The notes: generated by a model not told the origin, from the letters alone. Shown: positions 41,785 through 52,216, counted from the first letter of the stretch. The stretch is DNA of 64,000 bases from Jatrophihabitans sp035642535 (GCA_035642535.1 DASQSE010000158.1:1-64000); one strand, 5' to 3'. Numbers and translations are program-made.

Positions 41785-43947
41785 ATGCAGAAACTCGCTC
41801 GCTGGTCGTTCACCCATCGTCGTCTCGTCGCGGCGATCTGGTTGCTCGCTGTCATGGCGGCGATCCTCGGCTCGAAGGTCGTCGGCTCGCGGTATCGCGA
41901 CGATCTGAAACTGCCCGGGACGGGCAGCGCGACGGCCGCTGATCTCCTGCACCGAGCCGCACCGCGCGCCGGCGACGTGGACGAAGTGGTTTTCGCAGTC
42001 CGCACCGGCAGCATCACGGACGCCGTCATCGCCGCGCGGATCCGCCCGGTGCTGGCCAGCATCAGCCGACTGCCGCACGTGAGCTCCGTCGCCTCGCCGT
42101 ACGCCAACGCGCGGCAGATCTCGGCCGATCACACGGTCGCGTTCGCGACCGTCACGTTCGACACGGACGGCCGGCTGGTGCCGACGGCCGCGACGCGAGC
42201 GGTGATCAGCACGGCGCGTTCGGCCGCCGCCGACCAGCTCGACGTCGCGCTCAACGGGCTGGCCGTGTCAGAGACCAACAAGCCGTCGATCGGCGGCGCG
42301 GGATTCGGCATCGCTGTCGCCGCGATCGTGCTCTTCCTCGCCTTCGGCTCGATCACCGCGATGGCGCTGCCGCTCGTCACCGCACTCGTCTCGCTGGGCG
42401 CCGGGCTCGGGCTGATCGGCATGCTGTCCCGCGCGATCTCGATGGCGACGTTCACTACTCAGCTGGCCAGCCTCATCGGGCTGGGCGTGGGGATCGACTA
42501 CGCGATGTTCATCGTCAGCCGCTACCGGCAGAGCCTGCTCGCCGGCAGCGACCCGGAGGACGCGGCCGCGACCTCGGTGAACACGTCGGGGCGCGCGGTG
42601 CTGTTCGCCGGCGCGACGGTGTGCATCGCACTGCTCGGCATGTTCGCGCTCGGCGTCAGCATCTTCTACGGCGTCGCGATCGCCGCCGGCCTCGCCGTAC
42701 TGATCACGCTCTTGGCGGCCTTGACGCTGCAGCCTGCGCTGCTCGGCTTCTTCGGTCGCCGCGTGCTGCCGCGGCGGCTCCGCGCGGCTGGACCGATCGC
42801 GGCGCAGGGCGACTCGGCGCGCTGGTCCGCGTGGGCGATGCGGCTGCGCCGCAGCCCGGTCACCTTCGCGGCGGCCGGCACGCTCGCGCTCGTGGTGCTC
42901 GCGATCCCGCTGCTGAACCTGCGACTCGGCTTCTCCGACGCGAGCAACGACCCGCCGACCTCCACTACCAGACAGGCATACGACCTGCTGGCGCGCGGCT
43001 TCGGTCCCGGCTTCAACGGGCCGTTGCAGATCGTCGGACGACTCTCCGACCCCGCGGACGCGGGCGCGTTCTCCGCAGTGCTGTCCGCTGCGGCGCGACA
43101 GCCCGGAGTCGCCGCTGTGAGCGCGCCGTCGTCCTTCGGCAGCGGTGTGGACCGGGTCGAAGCCGCGCAGATCTACCCGACGACCGCGCCACAGGATCCG
43201 CAGACTGCGGACCTGGTGACCCGACTCCGCGACGACGTGATTCCCGCGGCGGCCGGCGGCTCCGGCATGCAGGTCGCGGTCGGCGGCGTCACTGCGGTCG
43301 ACGTCGACTTCTCACATCGGCTCGCGCAGCGCATGCCACTGTTCGTCGCGGTCGTTGTCGTGATCTCGGCGCTGCTGCTGGCGATGGTGTTCCGCAGCGT
43401 GCTGATCCCGCTAGTCGCCGCGGTGATGAACCTGGCGTCGGTGGCCGCCGCGTTCGGCGTCGTCACCGCGGTGTTCAACTGGGGCTGGCTGGGCATCGCG
43501 CGCACTGGGCCGATCGAGCCGTTCATCCCGGTGATCATCTTCGCGATCCTGTTCGGCCTGTCGATGGACTACGAGGTGTTCCTCGTATCACGCATGTACG
43601 AGCTGTGGCATCACACGCGCGACAACGCACACGCCGTCACGTCCGGGCTCGTGCGCACCGGCCGCACGATCACCGCGGCCGCGGCGATCATGTTCGCGGT
43701 CTTCGCGTCCTTCGTTCTCGGCGACGATCGCATCGTCAAGCTGTTCGGTCTCGGCCTGGCCAGCGCGGTGCTCATCGATGCCCTGATCGTCCGCACGCTG
43801 CTGTTGCCAGCGATCATGCTGCTCATCGGCCGGCGCAACTGGACGCTGCCGCGCGTCCTCGATCGACTGATTCCGACCGTGCCCGTCGAGCCGCCGGATG
43901 AGGACGCCGCCCGTCCCGAAGCCGCGTTCAGCCCAGCCGGCCGGTGA
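41785..43947 (+). CDS. MMPL/RND-family exporter
   Basis: A 720-residue MMPL-type transporter with about 12 membrane segments in two repeats. It opens MQKLARWSFTHRRLVAAIWLLAVMAAILGSKVVG. The RND motif GIDYAMFIVSRYR lies in the first half and FGLSMDYEVFLVSRMYE in the second, each with its proton-relay-type Asp. Such proteins export lipids or drugs. ATG 41785 is favoured over TTG 41776 and ATG 41779 because it aligns with the VOC start relative to the shared promoter. Its last 20 bases overlap the end of convergent recD. Confidence 0.9.
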   Translation: MQKLARWSFTHRRLVAAIWLLAVMAAILGSKVVGSRYRDDLKLPGTGSATAADLLHRAAPRAGDVDEVVFAVRTGSITDAVIAARIRPVLASISRLPHVSSVASPYANARQISADHTVAFATVTFDTDGRLVPTAATRAVISTARSAAADQLDVALNGLAVSETNKPSIGGAGFGIAVAAIVLFLAFGSITAMALPLVTALVSLGAGLGLIGMLSRAISMATFTTQLASLIGLGVGIDYAMFIVSRYRQSLLAGSDPEDAAATSVNTSGRAVLFAGATVCIALLGMFALGVSIFYGVAIAAGLAVLITLLAALTLQPALLGFFGRRVLPRRLRAAGPIAAQGDSARWSAWAMRLRRSPVTFAAAGTLALVVLAIPLLNLRLGFSDASNDPPTSTTRQAYDLLARGFGPGFNGPLQIVGRLSDPADAGAFSAVLSAAARQPGVAAVSAPSSFGSGVDRVEAAQIYPTTAPQDPQTADLVTRLRDDVIPAAAGGSGMQVAVGGVTAVDVDFSHRLAQRMPLFVAVVVVISALLLAMVFRSVLIPLVAAVMNLASVAAAFGVVTAVFNWGWLGIARTGPIEPFIPVIIFAILFGLSMDYEVFLVSRMYELWHHTRDNAHAVTSGLVRTGRTITAAAAIMFAVFASFVLGDDRIVKLFGLGLASAVLIDALIVRTLLLPAIMLLIGRRNWTLPRVLDRLIPTVPVEPPDEDAARPEAAFSPAGR

Positions 43948-45643
43948 GGCGGTCGCGCAGGCCGGTCGCGCGGGCGGCCGGTCGGTTGACGCAGGCGAGG
44001 ACGGCCTCCTCCGAACCGATCACCCGCACTCGCTCGGACGCGCGGGTGATCGCGGTGTAGAAAGTCTGCCGCGTCGCGAGCGGCGAGGTGGCCGGCGGCA
44101 GGAGGACGGTGACCTCCTTGAACTGGCTGCCCTGCGCGCGGTGCACGGTCATCACGTGCATCGGGCGGACGTCGGCCAACCGCACCAGCGGCAGCAGCAC
44201 CGGCGTCCCGCCGCGCCGGAACGCGGCCACCAGATCGTCGCCGTGCTGCACGACGACGCCGGTGTCACCGTTGAAGAGTCCGTTCTCGTAGTCGTTGGAC
44301 GTGACGAGCAGCGGCTGCCCCGCGTACCGGCCGTCCAGGCGCGGCGCCAGTTGCGGATCGTCCACCGTGAGCCAGCGTTCTATCGCATCGCTCCAGCGCT
44401 GGACGCCGCGCGGTCCGCTGCGGTGCGCGCACAGCATTCGATGCCGATCGAGCGCATCCAGCGCGGCAGGAACGTCACCCGACCGCGCCGCCTCGATGAC
44501 TGCCAGTTCGTGCGCGGTCTGCTCGCGCAGCACCTGCAGAGCGGCGCCGGAAACCGGCGCGTCATCGGGCGCCGGGTGGAACGCGATCCCCGCGGGCTGT
44601 GCGCGCAGCATCTCCAGCGCCTCGTCGGCCTGTCCATCGCGCACCCGCGCCGCGAGCCGCGCGATCGAACCACCGGCCTCGAACCGGTACACCGTCCGCA
44701 ACATCGCGACCGATTCGCCGGGCAGCCCGTCCACGAGGTCGCTGAGCACTGCGCCTGCCTCGACGGACGCGAGCTGATCCGGATCGCCGACGAGCACGAG
44801 GCGGGCGGTCGGTGGCAACGCCTCGAGCAGCCGCGTCATCATCGTCAGCGACACCATCGAGCATTCGTCGACGACCACCGCGTCGAACGGCAGCCGGTTG
44901 TCCCGATCGTGGCGGAACCGGCTCCTGGCGTCCGGACGCGACCCGAGCAGCCGGTGCAGCGTCGACGCCGGTAGCTCGACCGCTTCCTGCAGCCGCGCGG
45001 CCGCCTTGCCGGTGGGGGCGGCCAGCGCGATCCGCAGCGTGGGACGCTGTCGGCGCAGGGTCGTGACCAGCCGGGCGATGGTCGTCGTCTTGCCGGTGCC
45101 CGGTCCCCCGCCGATCACGCTCACCCGCGATGTCACGGCGTTGCGCGTCGCGCGGCGCTGCTCCGCGTCGGGGAACAGCGCGTCGAGGTCGGCATCGAGC
45201 ACGGCCATATCCACGTCGGCCGGCCGGTCCGCGCTGCGCCGCCGCAGGTCGGCCGCGACGAACGCCTCCTGCTGCCAGTAGCGGTCGAGCCACAGCCGCG
45301 CGCCGACGAGGTGCAGCGGGCCGCCGTCGCGCACCACCGGACTCGCCGCGCAGGCGGCAACCCATGCTTCGACGGCCGGCCAGGGCAGCGCACTCACGTC
45401 GACGGGCTCACCGTCGTCGGTGTCCGGCGTGATCGTCGTCGCCGCGTCGGCGAGATCGAGCACCACCGAGCCGTGCCGCGTGTTGCGCACCGTCAGCGCG
45501 ATCGCGAGCAGCACCCGCTCGTCCGGCTCGCCGACGAACTCTCCGAGGCGCAGCGCGACGTGCACGTCGGCGGGCACGAGCAGGCCGGCTGCGCCGAACG
45601 CGCGGAGCAGTCCGGATGCGCGCAGCGCCTGCAGCCCCGTCAT
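43928..45643 (-). CDS. recD: Exodeoxyribonuclease V subunit RecD
   Basis: A 571-residue 5'-3' helicase subunit of RecBCD. It has an N-terminal domain, Walker A GGPGTGKTTT, Walker B VVDECSMVSL, GDPDQLASVEAG and the C-terminal helicase motif MTVHRAQGSQFKEV followed by YTAITRASERV. The ATG overlaps the recB stop (ATGA), marking the recC-recB-recD operon order. The open frame upstream of 45643 is a shadow of recB. Confidence 0.93.
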   Translation of the reverse strand: MTGLQALRASGLLRAFGAAGLLVPADVHVALRLGEFVGEPDERVLLAIALTVRNTRHGSVVLDLADAATTITPDTDDGEPVDVSALPWPAVEAWVAACAASPVVRDGGPLHLVGARLWLDRYWQQEAFVAADLRRRSADRPADVDMAVLDADLDALFPDAEQRRATRNAVTSRVSVIGGGPGTGKTTTIARLVTTLRRQRPTLRIALAAPTGKAAARLQEAVELPASTLHRLLGSRPDARSRFRHDRDNRLPFDAVVVDECSMVSLTMMTRLLEALPPTARLVLVGDPDQLASVEAGAVLSDLVDGLPGESVAMLRTVYRFEAGGSIARLAARVRDGQADEALEMLRAQPAGIAFHPAPDDAPVSGAALQVLREQTAHELAVIEAARSGDVPAALDALDRHRMLCAHRSGPRGVQRWSDAIERWLTVDDPQLAPRLDGRYAGQPLLVTSNDYENGLFNGDTGVVVQHGDDLVAAFRRGGTPVLLPLVRLADVRPMHVMTVHRAQGSQFKEVTVLLPPATSPLATRQTFYTAITRASERVRVIGSEEAVLACVNRPAARATGLRDRLTGRLG

Positions 45644-48600
45644 CCGAACGCCAACAGGTCGGAGGCGGCGACGACCAGCGCCGCCGTCGGCTGCCACGCG
45701 AACACGCCCGGCACCGCGCCGTCGGCAAACGCGACGTCCGGCCCGCACATGCCGCGCAGGAACAGGTACAGCACCCCGCCGAGGTGCGCGGCCGGGTCGT
45801 AGCTCGGCAGCCGCCAGCGCAGGAAACGGTGCACCGCGACGTCGTAGAGCAGCGCCTGCAGCGGGTAGTGCGCCTCGATCATCGCCGCCGCGAGCGCGGC
45901 CGGCCGGTAATCCCACGCGGTCAGCGGCGCGTCCGGCACGCCGAGTCGGTTCGTCTTGTAGTCGATGACGAGGTAGCGCCCACCGACCCGGACGACCGCG
46001 TCGATGCTCCCGGCGAGGTAGCCCTTCAGCACGGTGTCGCCGAGCATCGGATCGCGCAGCACGTCCGCGTAACCGAGCAGCGAATCGTCGGGCGGCAAGT
46101 GCGCATCCAGCAGCGCGGCCAGATCGCCCAGCCGGGACGTCCCGTTCGGGCGGTCACCGCCGCGCAGCGGCAGCTCGAAGTCGAGCTCGGCGAGCCGGTC
46201 GGCGGGCGCGATGTCGGCCAGCGCGCGTCCCTCGAAAATCGAGCCCAGCGGGGTGCGCAGCGCGGGAAGCAGCGCCGCGCTCAGTGCGATCGGATCGACG
46301 TCCGGCGGCCCGACCCGCGCGACCTGTTCGGTGGCATGTTGCTCCACTTCGCCGAGCAGTTCGCCGGCGGTCGGGTCGACGTGTTCCAGCACGGCATGCA
46401 CCAGCGTCCCGAACGCCGCGCCCGCAGGCAGCTCGTCCATCGGCGACACCACCTCGCGCAGCTCGCGCGCCGCAGCCGCCGGCACCGCCGTCACCGGCTC
46501 GTCGTCCTTCTCCTCGACCTCCGGCTCGCTGCCGATCGCCGGCCCGCTCTCGTGCACACCGGACGTCAGCGCCGAATACGAGGTCCGCCGCCAGGAGGTG
46601 TCGAGTGTGCGCCCGAGCATCGCAGCGGTGAGCACTGCCGGGGCGTCCGTCGGTCGCGTCCACGTGACGTCGCCTGCCTCCGGTACGACGTCCACGGAGA
46701 GGCAGCCGTCGACCGCGAGCGTGGCCGCCTGCGCCACCGCCTCGCCGCGCACCGGCACCCGCTCCGGCACTCCGTCAGCGGGCGCGGGACAGAACAACAG
46801 CCGGTGCAGCGGTGCGAACGGCGTGTTCTTCGTGCTCGGCGCCCACCATGCGGTTACCTGCGCCTGGGCGCGGGTGAGCGCGACGTACAGCAGCCGCAGG
46901 TCCTCGCCGAACTCCTCGCTCTTGTCCCGCGCCTGGTCGGCCCGGAACGACGGACCGCCCGGGCCGCCGACGTTGCGCACCCGGCGCTCCGTCACGTCCT
47001 CATGGAACAGCGGGATGTCCGGCTCGCGGACCCAGCGATCCCAGCCGAAGGGCACGAAGACGACCGGGAACTCCAGCCCCTTGCTGGCGTGCACGGTGAC
47101 GACCTGCACCGCGGCCGCGTCCGAGTCGAGGCGCCGACTGCGCTCGACGGAGGAGTCCTCGCCGGCCTCCTCGACGCGGTGTCGCAGCCACTCCAGGCCG
47201 GCGGTCAGCCCGAGCTGTCCGGTGAGCGTCGCGGCGTGCAGCGCCTCGCTGACGTGCCGAAGGTCGGTCAGCAGCCGCTCGCCGTCGACCTGGCCGAGCA
47301 GCCGGGACGGCAGCCGCTCGTCGCGGCTGATCGTCTCGAGCAGCGCCGCGACGCCGCGCTGCTCGTGAACCCGCAGCCACCCGCGCACCCGCAAGGCGAG
47401 CCGGTCGACGTCCTCGGCGTCGAGGAGACCGGCGGCGTCCCATCCGACGAACGGCGACACCGCGAGCCGGCGCACCCGGCCGGAGCGGTGCGGCTGCTCC
47501 AGCGCCTCCAGCAACACGATCCAGTCGGCCGCCGCGGACGTGCGGAACACGCTCGACGTCGTTCGCTGCACGGACGGCACGCCCGCGGCGAGCAGCGCCT
47601 CGTGCACGAGATCGAGTTGCGCGTTGGTGCGCACGATCACCGCGAGATCCGCGGGCTGCAGCGGACGCACCGCGCCAACTCGCGGCGTGAACGACGGTGC
47701 GCGCTCGAGCAACGCGACGATCTCGTGCACGACGTCGCGGGTGACGAGTTGTCGCGCCTCGTCGACCGGCATCGCCATGGCGCGCACCATCCTGAGCTGG
47801 ACGGGCGGCGCATCGGTGGCCAGCGACCGCCCTGCGTGGGCGGCGGAGACCGGCGCGACGGCGATGCGCGGATCGCCGAGCGCGGCGCCGCGGAGCAGCG
47901 CGTCCAGCCCGCGCAGCAGCTCGGGATCGCTGCGCCAGTTCTGGCCGAGCGTCGCGCGCTCGTCGGCGATCTTGGTCGCGTCGAGGTAGGCGTGCACGTC
48001 CGCGCCGCGGAAGGCGTAGATCGCCTGCTTCGGGTCACCGATCAGGACAAGCGTGGCGACGCCGTGGAAGGCGCGGCGCAGGATCTCCCACTGCACGCCG
48101 TCGGTGTCCTGGAACTCGTCCACGAGCACGATGCGGTAACGCGCGCGGAGCCGAGCGGCCGCGGCCGGACCGGTGTGCTCGTCGGCGAGCGTCTGCTGCA
48201 GGCGGGTGAGCAGGTCGTCGAAGCCGAGGATGTGCCGGGACCGCTTGCGCCGGTCGACCTCGTTGCGGACGGCGTGCGCGAACCGCAGCCGGACCACTGC
48301 GTCGCTCTCGCCGTCGGCATCGGCAGGCACCAGAATCGCCTGGCCGTCCGCGACCACCGCGCGGGCCAGGGCCTGCGCGTCGGCGAGCCGCAGCGGCGGG
48401 ACGACATCGGCGCCGTGCCCCCACTTGCGCAGGTAGAGATCCTGCACGACCTCGTCCACGAGATCGTCGAGGTTCTCGACCAGGACAGCGCTCTGGTCGA
48501 CGTCGCCGGCAGTGCCGAGGCCGACGAGCATCTGCTGGCAGAACTGATGCGTGGTCGCGACCGTGGCGGCATCGAACGAGGCGAGCGCGCGGACGAGTCG

Positions 48601-48903
48601 CTGATGGCGGGCCGGCACGTCCTCGGCTGCGAGATGGTGCACCAGTTCGTCGCTACTGCGTTGCGCGGCGTGCGGGTCGCGCAGCGCGTCGCGCGCGCTG
48701 ACGAGGCGCTCCCGCACCCGGTCGCGCAACTCACGGGTGGCAGCTCGGCCGAACGTCACGACGAGCAGCTCGTCGAGCGTCGCGACACCTTCGGCGACGT
48801 AGCGCGTGACGAGCCCGGCGATGGTGAACGTCTTGCCGGTGCCCGCGCTGGCTTCGAGGACAGTGGTGCCCAGCGGCAGCGGCCCGAGCAGGTCGAAGGT
48901 CAC
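45640..48903 (-). CDS. recB: Exodeoxyribonuclease V subunit RecB
   Basis: A 1087-residue helicase-nuclease. Walker A is EASAGTGKTFTI near the N-terminus, Walker B region is RIVLVDEFQDTD, followed by LIGDPKQAIYAFRGAD, later VVTVHASKGLEFPVV and LLYVALTRAQAQV. The C-terminal nuclease domain has the RecB-family motif YLVIDYKTNRLG. The GTG start at 48903 overlaps the recC stop (GTGA), and the true N-terminus is VTFDLLGPLPLG. It processes double-strand breaks with RecC and RecD. Confidence 0.95.
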   Translation of the reverse strand: MTFDLLGPLPLGTTVLEASAGTGKTFTIAGLVTRYVAEGVATLDELLVVTFGRAATRELRDRVRERLVSARDALRDPHAAQRSSDELVHHLAAEDVPARHQRLVRALASFDAATVATTHQFCQQMLVGLGTAGDVDQSAVLVENLDDLVDEVVQDLYLRKWGHGADVVPPLRLADAQALARAVVADGQAILVPADADGESDAVVRLRFAHAVRNEVDRRKRSRHILGFDDLLTRLQQTLADEHTGPAAAARLRARYRIVLVDEFQDTDGVQWEILRRAFHGVATLVLIGDPKQAIYAFRGADVHAYLDATKIADERATLGQNWRSDPELLRGLDALLRGAALGDPRIAVAPVSAAHAGRSLATDAPPVQLRMVRAMAMPVDEARQLVTRDVVHEIVALLERAPSFTPRVGAVRPLQPADLAVIVRTNAQLDLVHEALLAAGVPSVQRTTSSVFRTSAAADWIVLLEALEQPHRSGRVRRLAVSPFVGWDAAGLLDAEDVDRLALRVRGWLRVHEQRGVAALLETISRDERLPSRLLGQVDGERLLTDLRHVSEALHAATLTGQLGLTAGLEWLRHRVEEAGEDSSVERSRRLDSDAAAVQVVTVHASKGLEFPVVFVPFGWDRWVREPDIPLFHEDVTERRVRNVGGPGGPSFRADQARDKSEEFGEDLRLLYVALTRAQAQVTAWWAPSTKNTPFAPLHRLLFCPAPADGVPERVPVRGEAVAQAATLAVDGCLSVDVVPEAGDVTWTRPTDAPAVLTAAMLGRTLDTSWRRTSYSALTSGVHESGPAIGSEPEVEEKDDEPVTAVPAAAARELREVVSPMDELPAGAAFGTLVHAVLEHVDPTAGELLGEVEQHATEQVARVGPPDVDPIALSAALLPALRTPLGSIFEGRALADIAPADRLAELDFELPLRGGDRPNGTSRLGDLAALLDAHLPPDDSLLGYADVLRDPMLGDTVLKGYLAGSIDAVVRVGGRYLVIDYKTNRLGVPDAPLTAWDYRPAALAAAMIEAHYPLQALLYDVAVHRFLRWRLPSYDPAAHLGGVLYLFLRGMCGPDVAFADGAVPGVFAWQPTAALVVAASDLLAFG

Positions 48904-51900
48904 TGCATGTCCTCGACGATCAGCAGCGGTCCCCACACCCGGCGGGCGAGCGCGCCGAACCGGGTGGGCTCGTCGGGGAATTCCTCACCCGCCGCCGGCG
49001 ATGCCGCGGTCAGCCGGTCGAACGGCGCGTCGCGGCCGTAGACGAGGAGGTGCTCAGGCTCGTCGCGTTCCGGGCTGAACCGGTCGGCTTCCCAGCGATG
49101 GCATGCCTCGGGCAGCGCGTCGGCGACGGCCGCGCCGCGCTGCCGACGCGTGGCGTACTCCGCCGAAGCCTCGATCGCGAAGGGCAGCGGCTCGCGCAGT
49201 CCGGCGTCGCGGATCTGGACGAGCAGCTTGAGGCATTCCTTCGCGACCGACAGCGGAATGCCCCCGAACGTCGAGCGGCATGCGGCGTCGCGCTTTCGGC
49301 CGACGGTGACGGCGCGGCACCCGGGGTCCTCGGTCGACGCGACGAGGGCGAGGTAGCGGACCCACGCCTGCAGCCGCTGCCGTGGCCTGAGCGTCGCGTA
49401 GGTGACGGTGAGCAAGGCGCCGTCGCGGATTCCGCTGAGCGTGCCGGTGAGCACCCGGCCGTCGCCGAGGTCGACGGCGACGTCGCAGGTGGTCGCCGCC
49501 GCCGCGCGCTCCTTGGCGCTGGCGGCCATGATCGCGTCGATGCGGTGGCCGATTTCGCGCATCGCGTGGTTACCGAGCGGGCCGGGCGGCAGCTCGCCGC
49601 GCAGGTGTTCGAGCCGCGCGGCGTGCCGCGGCGTGGTCCCTCTGAGACAACGCTGCAGGACGCGTTCGCCGATCGCCCAGCCCTGCAGGCCGTCCAACTC
49701 CACCGTGAGCGCGTCGTCCGGCTCGTCGTCGCCGCTGGTGGTGGCGACCGCGAGCCGCTGGCGGAGGAAACCGCGCACGGGGTGCTGCAGAAACCTGATC
49801 AACTCGTCGAGACCGATCTCTGCCGCATCGGCCGCCGGCAGCGTCGTGCCCACCAGCGGCGGCACCGGGCGGCGTTCGTGTGCGGCCGCCACGGCGCCCG
49901 CCAGGCCTGCCGGGTCGAACGAGAACGGCTCGCGGGTGCCCAGCTCGCCGGGTCGGAAGTTGCGCGCGTCGAACGGCTGCAACGGGTGGTGGATGACGGC
50001 ATCCTTGCCGGCGACATCGAGCAGTTCCTGAAGCGGGACGCAGGGCGGCACGTCCGCCCCGGTGCGCGGGTCCTTGCCGGTGTAGGTGATGATCAGGTGC
50101 TCGCGAGCGGCGCAGATGGCGTCGAGGAACAGCTGCCGATCCTCGCTGCGCACATCGCGCTCGCCGGTGCGCGGGTCGCGGGCGAGGATGTCGTCGCCGT
50201 CGGTAATGCCCTGCCGCGGAAATGCGCCGTCGTCCATGCCGAGCAGACAGACGACGCGGTGCGGCACGCTACGCATCGGGACGAGCGTGCAGACGGTGAG
50301 CGTGCCGGTGCGGAAGTTGGCGCGGGTCGGTCGGCCGGCGAGGCGGGCGCGCAGCAGCGCGGTGAGATCGGCGAGGCCGAGCTGGATATCTGCGTCGGTC
50401 GCGTCCGCTGCGCTCGCGGCGACCTCGTCGAGCTCGCGCCGCAGCTGCATCTCCTGCCACGGCAGGGCGGCCGCGCCGATGTCCTGGACGAGTTGGGTCA
50501 GCAACCTCGCCCACTCGGGGACGGCGCGCGGTGTGTTGAGTTCGCGCACCGCGTGATCGACACGGTTGACGAGTTCGGCGAACCGGCCGGCCAGGTCGAT
50601 GTCGGCGGAGTCGACGTCGTCGAGCGGCAGCGTGCCGCCGACGTCGCGGTCGCCCTCCTCCATCGCAACGCCGAGCAGCACCCGGTCCAGCGCGGACCGC
50701 CAGGTGCCCTGCCCGATGTTGGCCAGGCCGTAGCCGGCGCGGTGCGCGGCGTCGAGTCCCCAGCGCGCGCCGGCCGCGACCGTCCAGTCGCGCAGCCGCT
50801 CGAGGTCGTCGTCATCGAAGCCGAACCGTCGACGGACGGGCGCTGCGCCGGCAAGATCCAGCAGCTGGGTGGCCGTCACCCGGCTGGCGGCCAGCTCGAG
50901 CAGTTGGGCGAGCAACGACAGCAGCGGGTTGGTCTGTCGCAGCGACCGGTCGGCGAGCTTCACGCGCAGCTTCGCCGCCGGATGTCCGCCCGGCTCGTCG
51001 GCGATCCCGAAGCTGGCCGCGACCAGCGGTGCGAACGACTCGACATCCGGGCACATGATCACGATGTCGCGCGGCTCGAGGGTCGGGTCCGCCGCGAGCA
51101 GCCCGAGGATCGCCTCGCGGGTGATCTCCACCTGCCGGGCCGGGCCGTGCGCGGCATGGACCTGGAGGCTGTTGTCGACCGGGTGCGGCTCGCTCACCTG
51201 ATCGCTTGCGAGCTGTTCCTGGAGATGACCGAGCAACGTCCGCGGCCGGTCCTCGATGGGGTGATGCACGTCGGTCGTCTCGGCGCCGTTCAGCAGCTGC
51301 TGCAACTCGCGGACGTCGCGGGACAGGCTGGCCAGCAGTGGATTGTCGACGACGGGACGCTGCGCGCGCCGCCGCCCCGGCTGCTCCCCTGCGCTCTGCA
51401 CGGCTGCCCACAACGCCGGCGACGGATGGTGCAGCCACAGCTGGACGTCGCGGGTACGCGCAAGTGCCTTCAGGATCTGCACGCGGGCCGGCGAGATCCG
51501 GGTCGCCCCGAAGATCGAGAACGACGGACCGGGCGCGATCCGCGCGCAGGCGGCGTCCAGCAATTCGGCCGGCGACGCGACGCCGATGTCGGCCTGTAGT
51601 CGCCGCCAGAGCTCCGCCTGCCACGTCAGGTCGGCGGGCAGCGGCGACCCGTCGCCCTGCTCGTCCCGGCCGTCGAGCCAGGCGAGCAGCAGCTGCGGCC
51701 GCGATCGCGAGTAGCGCGCGAACAACCCGGCGAGCTTGGCGGCGACGGCGAATCGCCGCCCCTTGTCCCCCGATCCGTCCAGTCCGAGGTGCGCGGCGAG
51801 CACGGCTGCCCACGGTTCGGCCGCGCATTCCTCGATGACTCGCAGCAGCGGCCACACCGACCGCTCCGCGGACCAGGCGTCGACCGACGCGGCATAGCCG

Positions 51901-52148
51901 GGATCGGCCTCGGCAACCGCCTCGTCCAGCACCGATGTGTAGGACGGGAATTGCACGTTCGCGCAGACCCCGTCGCCGTCGGCAGCGCCGAGCACGTGAC
52001 TGAGCTGCTGTGCCAGCCACCGCTCGACGCCGCGGCTGGGCACTGCGACGACCTCGGCCCGGAACGGATCCGCCGCGGGCGCCCGAAGCAGGCCACCCAA
52101 CGCCGAGACAAGAGCATCCGCCCGCTCGGCCCGATGGATCAGCAGCAT
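48900..52148 (-). CDS. recC: Exodeoxyribonuclease V subunit RecC
   Basis: A 1082-residue RecC subunit, the scanning and scaffold part of RecBCD. It begins MLLIHRAERADALVSALGGLL, has VAVPSRGVERWLAQQLSHVLG, the helicase-like FSIFGATRISPARVQILKALA, DIVIMCPDVESFAPLVAASFG and a central VCLLGMDDGAFPRQ. It is the first gene of the recCBD operon. Upstream on its strand, TAAGAT (complement of 52175-52180) is a possible -10, and a perfect palindrome CAACGCGCGTTG lies at 52217-52228. Confidence 0.93.
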   Translation of the reverse strand: MLLIHRAERADALVSALGGLLRAPAADPFRAEVVAVPSRGVERWLAQQLSHVLGAADGDGVCANVQFPSYTSVLDEAVAEADPGYAASVDAWSAERSVWPLLRVIEECAAEPWAAVLAAHLGLDGSGDKGRRFAVAAKLAGLFARYSRSRPQLLLAWLDGRDEQGDGSPLPADLTWQAELWRRLQADIGVASPAELLDAACARIAPGPSFSIFGATRISPARVQILKALARTRDVQLWLHHPSPALWAAVQSAGEQPGRRRAQRPVVDNPLLASLSRDVRELQQLLNGAETTDVHHPIEDRPRTLLGHLQEQLASDQVSEPHPVDNSLQVHAAHGPARQVEITREAILGLLAADPTLEPRDIVIMCPDVESFAPLVAASFGIADEPGGHPAAKLRVKLADRSLRQTNPLLSLLAQLLELAASRVTATQLLDLAGAAPVRRRFGFDDDDLERLRDWTVAAGARWGLDAAHRAGYGLANIGQGTWRSALDRVLLGVAMEEGDRDVGGTLPLDDVDSADIDLAGRFAELVNRVDHAVRELNTPRAVPEWARLLTQLVQDIGAAALPWQEMQLRRELDEVAASAADATDADIQLGLADLTALLRARLAGRPTRANFRTGTLTVCTLVPMRSVPHRVVCLLGMDDGAFPRQGITDGDDILARDPRTGERDVRSEDRQLFLDAICAAREHLIITYTGKDPRTGADVPPCVPLQELLDVAGKDAVIHHPLQPFDARNFRPGELGTREPFSFDPAGLAGAVAAAHERRPVPPLVGTTLPAADAAEIGLDELIRFLQHPVRGFLRQRLAVATTSGDDEPDDALTVELDGLQGWAIGERVLQRCLRGTTPRHAARLEHLRGELPPGPLGNHAMREIGHRIDAIMAASAKERAAAATTCDVAVDLGDGRVLTGTLSGIRDGALLTVTYATLRPRQRLQAWVRYLALVASTEDPGCRAVTVGRKRDAACRSTFGGIPLSVAKECLKLLVQIRDAGLREPLPFAIEASAEYATRRQRGAAVADALPEACHRWEADRFSPERDEPEHLLVYGRDAPFDRLTAASPAAGEEFPDEPTRFGALARRVWGPLLIVEDMQ

Positions 52149-52216
52149 TCGGCGTTCGCCCCTACCACGCCGCGATCTTAGAAGGGACCTCCGTCGCGTA
52201 CCGGCCCAGGAGACGT

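Noticed and set aside
45616..49041. Very long plus-strand reading frame (1141 codons) opposite recB
   Set aside because: It lies antisense to a clear RecB with all helicase and nuclease motifs; high GC makes long shadow frames. Its translation is Arg/His/Val-rich with no domains.
49050..51599. Long plus-strand frame opposite recC
   Set aside because: Shadow of recC, no motif, no ribosome-binding site, low-complexity composition.
43947..52148. AddAB/AdnAB instead of RecBCD
   Set aside because: Three subunits in order recC-recB-recD, with a separate RecD helicase and RecC scaffold, fit RecBCD and not the two-subunit types.
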